Of a stretch of DNA of 64,000 nt, positions 59,313-64,000 are shown in pieces (the stretch's first letter is position 1; each line of letters opens with the position of its first letter). The stretch is taken from NCBI GenBank assembly GCA_014281115.1, contig JACONQ010000003.1, positions 2,480,001 to 2,544,000 on the forward strand. Reading direction: 5' to 3'. This DNA comes from Laburnicola sp. R22_1 (Eukaryota > Ascomycota > Dothideomycetes > Pleosporales > Didymosphaeriaceae). Below the pieces are notes generated by a model, which did not search any database, was not told where the DNA came from, and saw only the letters and a program-made list of their open reading frames with translations. Position numbers and translations under genes: made by a program.

Positions 59313-59809
59313 ATAAAAGATAAATAGGCGTTAGCTGTGGTTGATGCATAATTGGTAGCAGTGTAGGACGTGGTAGAGGCATTTATAATTATTTCCATAT
59401 GGCGCATGTGTGGGAGGTCCTTAAATAGCATTCTTCAACGTGTATTGCTGAGAGAGCTACCAGGAATCCATATTTTCTAATATTAGTAACGTCTTCTGGG
59501 AAATACCATTAAGAAAGGCACTTGGTTACCTAAGAAGTTCATATTGTATCATTTTGCATTATCAAGATGTTCTTCGCTATTGGCGATGTGATCTAGCATC
59601 ATTGCGTCAAAAGAAAAAGGCAGCAGCATTAGAATTATAGGCTACTTCTGGAAGTCAATATCCACCCACAGTCATGCCAAAAAATTGCCTTAGTCTCTGG
59701 CCGTGTGACAGTAACAGAGCTTTGCACCTCAACGCAGTCTAGCTAGGCAAAAATTATATTAAGAAAAACTTGATGAGCAAGCCAACCCGCCACGAGACCC
59801 TGGAACTTA
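59313..59809. other. Intergenic between two convergent pseudogenes
   Basis: AT-rich, no ORF of interest. Confidence 0.35.
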
Positions 59810-60840
59810 TCAGGCAGCCTTCAGCTCCTTAACAATTCTATCCCAAACCACATCGCGTAGTGGACCTTGCAACCAATAGTTCCCTCCCGTATCCTTCCCC
59901 ATTATAGGCATTAGATTTCGGAGGTCAAACTTCGAAGACCATGCGTTGAATTGGACCATGGATGCAAAGCCCGGCTTTTCCGCTCGTGCGGCGCGGGGAA
60001 AACCTTCCTTGATGATAGCTGTGGAGAAGTCTGTTTCCAAATATTTGCCCTTGGTCCAATTGGAATAGCTCATCATCTCCATGAAAGGATCGCCAAACAT
60101 TGGCCAGGTGTGTCCAATTTCCACGAAGCATTGCCTCTTCATGCATTGCAAAGCCTCGACTTGTTCGCGCGTTCCTGCTTCCATCATCGAGCGTCGTATG
60201 GCATGAGCTACGTAACTCAGTGGCTTCGTAAAGAAATCCCGGATCTTCACCAAGGTATAAATCTCCATAGCCGCGTTGGAAATGTACGCCTTGCTGGAGG
60301 GCAGATGATCGTTGCCCAACACAGACGCAAGTGCAAAGGCGTTCATGATTCTAACGGTCCCGTCGGAGTTAAGAGGGAAATGGGACACACAGAGGCGTGT
60401 TAACAATGCAGTAAGGACGTCGTTATCACTGACAAATGCCTTGTCATCTCTTGTTGCTACCCTGATCTCTTGGATAGCCCGTTCGCGTTGCCCGGCCAGA
60501 AACTTCCCAGGTACGCAAACAATGCGCGATGATGTTCGGTAGCGCCAGGAATCATATACCTGGTAGGCAATAAACAACCACTTTTTCCAACCTGTAAGGA
60601 GTTTGTTGGCATTCATGTAGGGCTCGCTCGTAGTCTCTCCAAAACTTGTCAGAGGATCGTGGTTGTACCCATGGAATGGTGGTATTTCGTCATCTCGCCC
60701 TTGCAGAGCAAGTGACCAACATCGATAAATGAGTGCAGCCCCCGTGCCGTCAGTGGGCGTATATGGCAACGAGATAGATATCAACGTCGAGTCGGTGAAC
60801 GAGACGATATACAAGCATAACTGCGGTACGTCCCTGGTTA

Positions 60841-62704
60841 TTTTCATTTATTTCTTTGACGGAAATTTGATTATGGATATTGTGCAGTAATGCAATAGTT
60901 CATTATTTGTATCTTGTTATAGATACCAGCAATTGCCCTTAGGTTACTCCGCGTCGCGTCGCCGTACACACGCTCCTTTTGTCCCTTTTGTCGCCCATCC
61001 TTTTAAAGGACTTGGTTCGCGTTGTTGTTTTGTTGTTATTATTTTGTTGTTATTATTTTGTTGTTGTTGTTTTGTTGTTGTTGTTTTGTTGTTATTGTTT
61101 TGTTGTTGTTATTTTGTTGTTATTATTTTATTGTTGTTATTTTGTTGTTATTATTATTGCTACTAGCATATCTATATAGTGTTGCGAGTGGTAATAAGGT
61201 AGAGGTACTAGTGCGTGTACCTCTTATTATTATTCTCTTTAATAGAAGTTAACTATGCATAGTAATATATAGAAAGATTATAGTTAGTTCTAAAGTCCTT
61301 CTCTAGTAGGTAGAGGTTATTAAGCTTAGCTGTATATATATTGCATAACTGCTTATATAGTAGCTATAAACTAAGCTCCTTAAGTTAGACAATCTAAAAA
61401 TCTATCTACACCTAGCGCAGATCTAGTAGGCCTTTTAGGTGCTATATACCTATCTTTTTAAATATACCTCTTAGAGTCTTAGTATATTGCAATATTGCCG
61501 CTTTATTAATGCGTACACCCTCTAGCTTAGCTGCCCTAGTAGGCGTAAGGGTGGGACGCGTTAACTTCTAGAGCGATTCTAATATAGTAGAGAGAGGAGG
61601 TAGAGAATGTAATAAGTAAGTGTTACTAGGTATTTGAACCTATAGTGCGGACTTATAGAGAGCTAGTTAATAGTTAATAGTTCTGCCTATAGTAACACGT
61701 TATATATACTTATAGCTTATAAGTATAGAGTAGTTACTAATATATATATAGGCATAGTGCACTAAAATAATATTATGTAATTAATAACTAAGCGTATGCA
61801 ATATAGCTAGCTAACGTCCCTCTTAGTGAGAATAGCCTAATAAAAACAAATAAAATTTTATTTATTTATTTATTTATATCCGTCTATAGTCGACCTAACC
61901 TTTTATAGATTATAAGACTTAATAGTAAGTATAACTAAGGTTTAATAGCTAAAGTATATAAAAAAAGAGTGCAATTAGAATTAACTATAGTAGGAAGCTA
62001 AAGCATAACACGCATAATTAGTAAAGGGCTAATTATATAATAGCTATAGAACAATTAAACTATAGGATAGCAACCTTAAAGTTACTATTTAACTATAGAG
62101 CTCTAAAGGGTAGTAAAAATAGTAGAATTACTATGGCAATAAATAGCCCTTTATGCTACCTAAAATCTATACCTTAGTACCTTAATTCTATTCTTAATAT
62201 AGGTCCTCCTATTATTACTACTACTAAGGCAGTTAGCTTTTATATAAAAATGCGTAATAGCTATAACTAACTTAGAAAGCTTTTTTTAAATTATAAAAAT
62301 ACTATAAGCAAAGGAGTAAGATTATTAGTAATAATAAAAATAATAAGCTCCTTAAGAAGCTTTAGCTGCTATAACTACACCTTTAAATCTTAAAGGATTA
62401 AGCTAATAAGAATACCTATTTAAATTATAACATTATTTCTTATAAGAATAAAAGGTATATAAGAGAGGAAGAATAAGGACTATATTAAAAAGTAATATAA
62501 TGCCTTTAACGCTATCCTTATAAGGTAGCCCTATAGCCTTACAATTAGTAATAAGGCTGTACTTAACTAAATTAATAAGTAGTAGGATAATAGGTAAATT
62601 TAGGACTTTAAAAACTTAAAGTAGAAATAACCTTAAATAATTAATATAATTATTAACTTTAAACTATACACTCTGTAAAACTTAACAAAGTACTCAACGG
62701 GTTT
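60841..62704. mobile_element. 1.86-kb AT-rich insertion with 15-bp target duplication
   Basis: The insertion lies between gtacgtccctggtta (60826-60840) and gcacgtccctagtta (62705-62719), direct repeats differing by two transitions. It interrupts the acyltransferase gene. Inside are a GC-containing start, a TTG/TTA simple repeat and about 1.5 kb of extremely AT-rich DNA without coding potential. No terminal inverted repeats or LTRs are visible. A long target duplication suggests a non-LTR (LINE-like) element, but no reverse transcriptase motif survives. Confidence 0.65.
61021..61158 (+). repeat. (TTG/TTA)n simple repeat
   Basis: About 138 bp of alternating ttgttgtt and ttattatttt units, giving artefactual Leu/Val/Cys ORFs in all plus frames. 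Confidence 0.9.
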
Positions 62705-63239
62705 GCACGTCCCTAGTTAGGTATTCGTTCAGCGTTTTGGAGTATCCGCGCTATGCGCTAGTTCATCAAAGTCATTGGGGTCGCCTTGAACGGAGGGCCA
62801 TTCTGTTGCTCGCGGCAATCTCGACCATGTTGTGGGCGACGTGGGAATAGGTAACAATTGGCCGCGTCTCGTCAAATCGTTCCGGAATATGGTATTCAAG
62901 CCGCCCATTCTCCTGATATTGTCCTCGGTCAGCGCTCTGAGCTCTCGCAAAAACACACGCGCACATACATTCAGCCTAAGCCGCGCACCAATCTTCCGCC
63001 ATCCAGGCCGATCCAGTAGTCTCTCAAACGAGGCCCTCAGTGTTTCAGGATCAAGTACATCGTCAAATCGGTACAACAGCAGAGCGCAGACACTGCGCAA
63101 CACTTCTGTGTTATCCGCAGCATTCAACGGTACAATAATTGTTGCAACCGACACGATTTTGTCGGTGGAAGGGGCCGAAATTTTTTCGGGCGATATGTGA
63201 CTCACTGTCTGTGGGGACTGGAGGGGGTGCGGTTGCCAT

Positions 63240-64000
63240 AATTGAGTTCGAAGTGCGGAAGAACATTATGTGGGCGAGTTGATATCGGAAGATTGCCCAT
63301 TCTTGCAAGTATTTCTCGAGGCTAGCCAAGGTCAAGGTTGGTGTTCTGAGGAAATCTGTGGAAGTCGCTCGTGGCACAATATTGTATGCTTAGTCTCTTA
63401 GCATCCTTGTACGTTGTTTTGGCCTTCTTGATTAGATAAAAGGCCTTTTCCACCAGTAGCAACGATGTTGTCTGCAGTCTTACCCGCAGAGCCGCTCGAC
63501 GGCTGGGTCGGGTCTGCATTCAAATACAGTAGGGCACGTTCGGAAGAAACCCCGAAGTCAATAAGAATCGCGCTCACTTTCGATTACATGTTAAGTAATT
63601 TTATTGTTGGATCGGTAAAAACATTTCAATTTTTTTCCACAGGTGTCACGTGGATGAACACTCCAATAGAATCTGTAAAAAGAATAACCGACCAAGCGAA
63701 TGAATCGTTAAAAAGGATGATTTTCCAATGAATCCTTACCATGAGATTGGCTTACCAAAACCATGCTCACCGTGCGACCTCATCGTCAATCTTCCTTTCG
63801 TCGATATATACCGGCGGTGCATCCCTCACTAGGATCGGAAAGATATGTGTTGCCGAAATTTTATCCGGCCGGATGCATGAGGCGTTTGACACTTCCGGTC
63901 GCTCATTGCTTGGTGTGTAGTGCGGCAGGCCATTAGTTCATCGACGAATGCACGACTGCACACGCTATTCGGACTTCTCTGCAGCTGTCATGTATATGCG
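63240..64000. other. Right end of the window, no gene supported
   Basis: Promoter side of the broken acyltransferase. A plus-strand ORF at 63465-63731 and a minus ORF at 63322-63519 have no recognisable motif. A gene could continue beyond the window. Confidence 0.35.

Larger units (their letters stand above)
59810..63239 (-). pseudogene. Fungal acyltransferase (BAHD/transferase family) split by an insertion
   Basis: The 3' part (60847-59810, 345 residues) has the family core VSFTDSTLIS..LP(Y)TPTDGTG, LQGRDDEIPPFHG, DVLTALLTRL and WLQGPL. Translated alone it lacks about 150 N-terminal residues. Those lie 1.9 kb upstream on the same strand (63239 to about 62720): MATAPPPVPTD, VLDPETLRASFERLLDRPGWRK, GARLRLN, a probable intron to ENGRLEYHIPERFDET, then PSVQGDPNDFDEL. 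The two halves meet at a 15-bp direct repeat that both sides can read as part of (L)TRDV. At least two frameshifts also occur in the 5' half. The catalytic HxxxD is YxxxD (TAT for a likely CAT). The enzyme would have acylated a metabolite hydroxyl with acyl-CoA; the substrate is unknown. Confidence 0.78.

Noticed and set aside
60933..61252. Leu/Val/Cys-rich ORFs that look like membrane proteins
   Set aside because: Translation of a TTG/TTA simple repeat in three frames.

Overview
This looks like nuclear DNA of a filamentous ascomycete, most likely a Dothideomycete (possibly Pleosporales). Genes have short introns (about 45-125 bp, one tentative 204-bp exception) with GT..AG ends. GC-balanced gene islands alternate with AT-rich, gene-free stretches full of transposon debris. 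That debris carries the C-to-T (CpA to TpA) signature expected from repeat-induced point mutation (RIP). The class assignment is inference; no marker gene here fixes a species.

Layout. 1-21 kb is mostly conserved housekeeping genes: the 3' end of an unknown gene, a 2EXR-type protein, a PMT4-like protein O-mannosyltransferase, a YEA4/SLC35B-like nucleotide-sugar transporter, the PP2A B-subunit (CDC55 type), ribosomal protein L3, the succinate dehydrogenase flavoprotein and a sterol-glucosyltransferase-like enzyme. 21-30 kb is accessory: a GST-like gene with one nonsense codon, a DUF924 gene with a frameshift, and a tandem family of unrecognised proteins (one intact copy, two with in-frame stops) built from a repeated module of about 200 residues. 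31-40 kb returns to core genes: a CYSTM protein, SLA1, an MFS transporter and an SDR with one nonsense codon.

41-52.5 kb is a nested transposon complex. A 743-bp AT-rich unit occurs twice in tandem. The second copy holds two pogo/Fot1-type DNA transposons sitting back to back on a shared TA, and then a complete but decayed Ty1/copia retrotransposon (318-bp LTRs, 5-bp target duplication). 53.9-63.2 kb looks like the remains of a small secondary-metabolism-type cluster: an intact Zn2Cys6 regulator, a divergent NmrA/isoflavone-reductase-like gene, a broken zinc alcohol dehydrogenase, and an acyltransferase gene cut in two by a 1.86-kb AT-rich insertion flanked by a 15-bp target duplication. The promoter shared by the regulator and the NmrA gene carries inverted CCGCGG sites.

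The least expected items are (1) the tandem paralog family, whose module order recalls a NACHT/STAND core without a P-loop; (2) a short retroposon-like element (38-87 bp) present three times with 10-14 bp target duplications, once inside an ORF where it adds exactly 17 codons; and (3) the acyltransferase gene whose two halves can be re-associated through the duplicated target site. Exon coordinates were worked out by hand from splice signals and reading frame; no database search was run.
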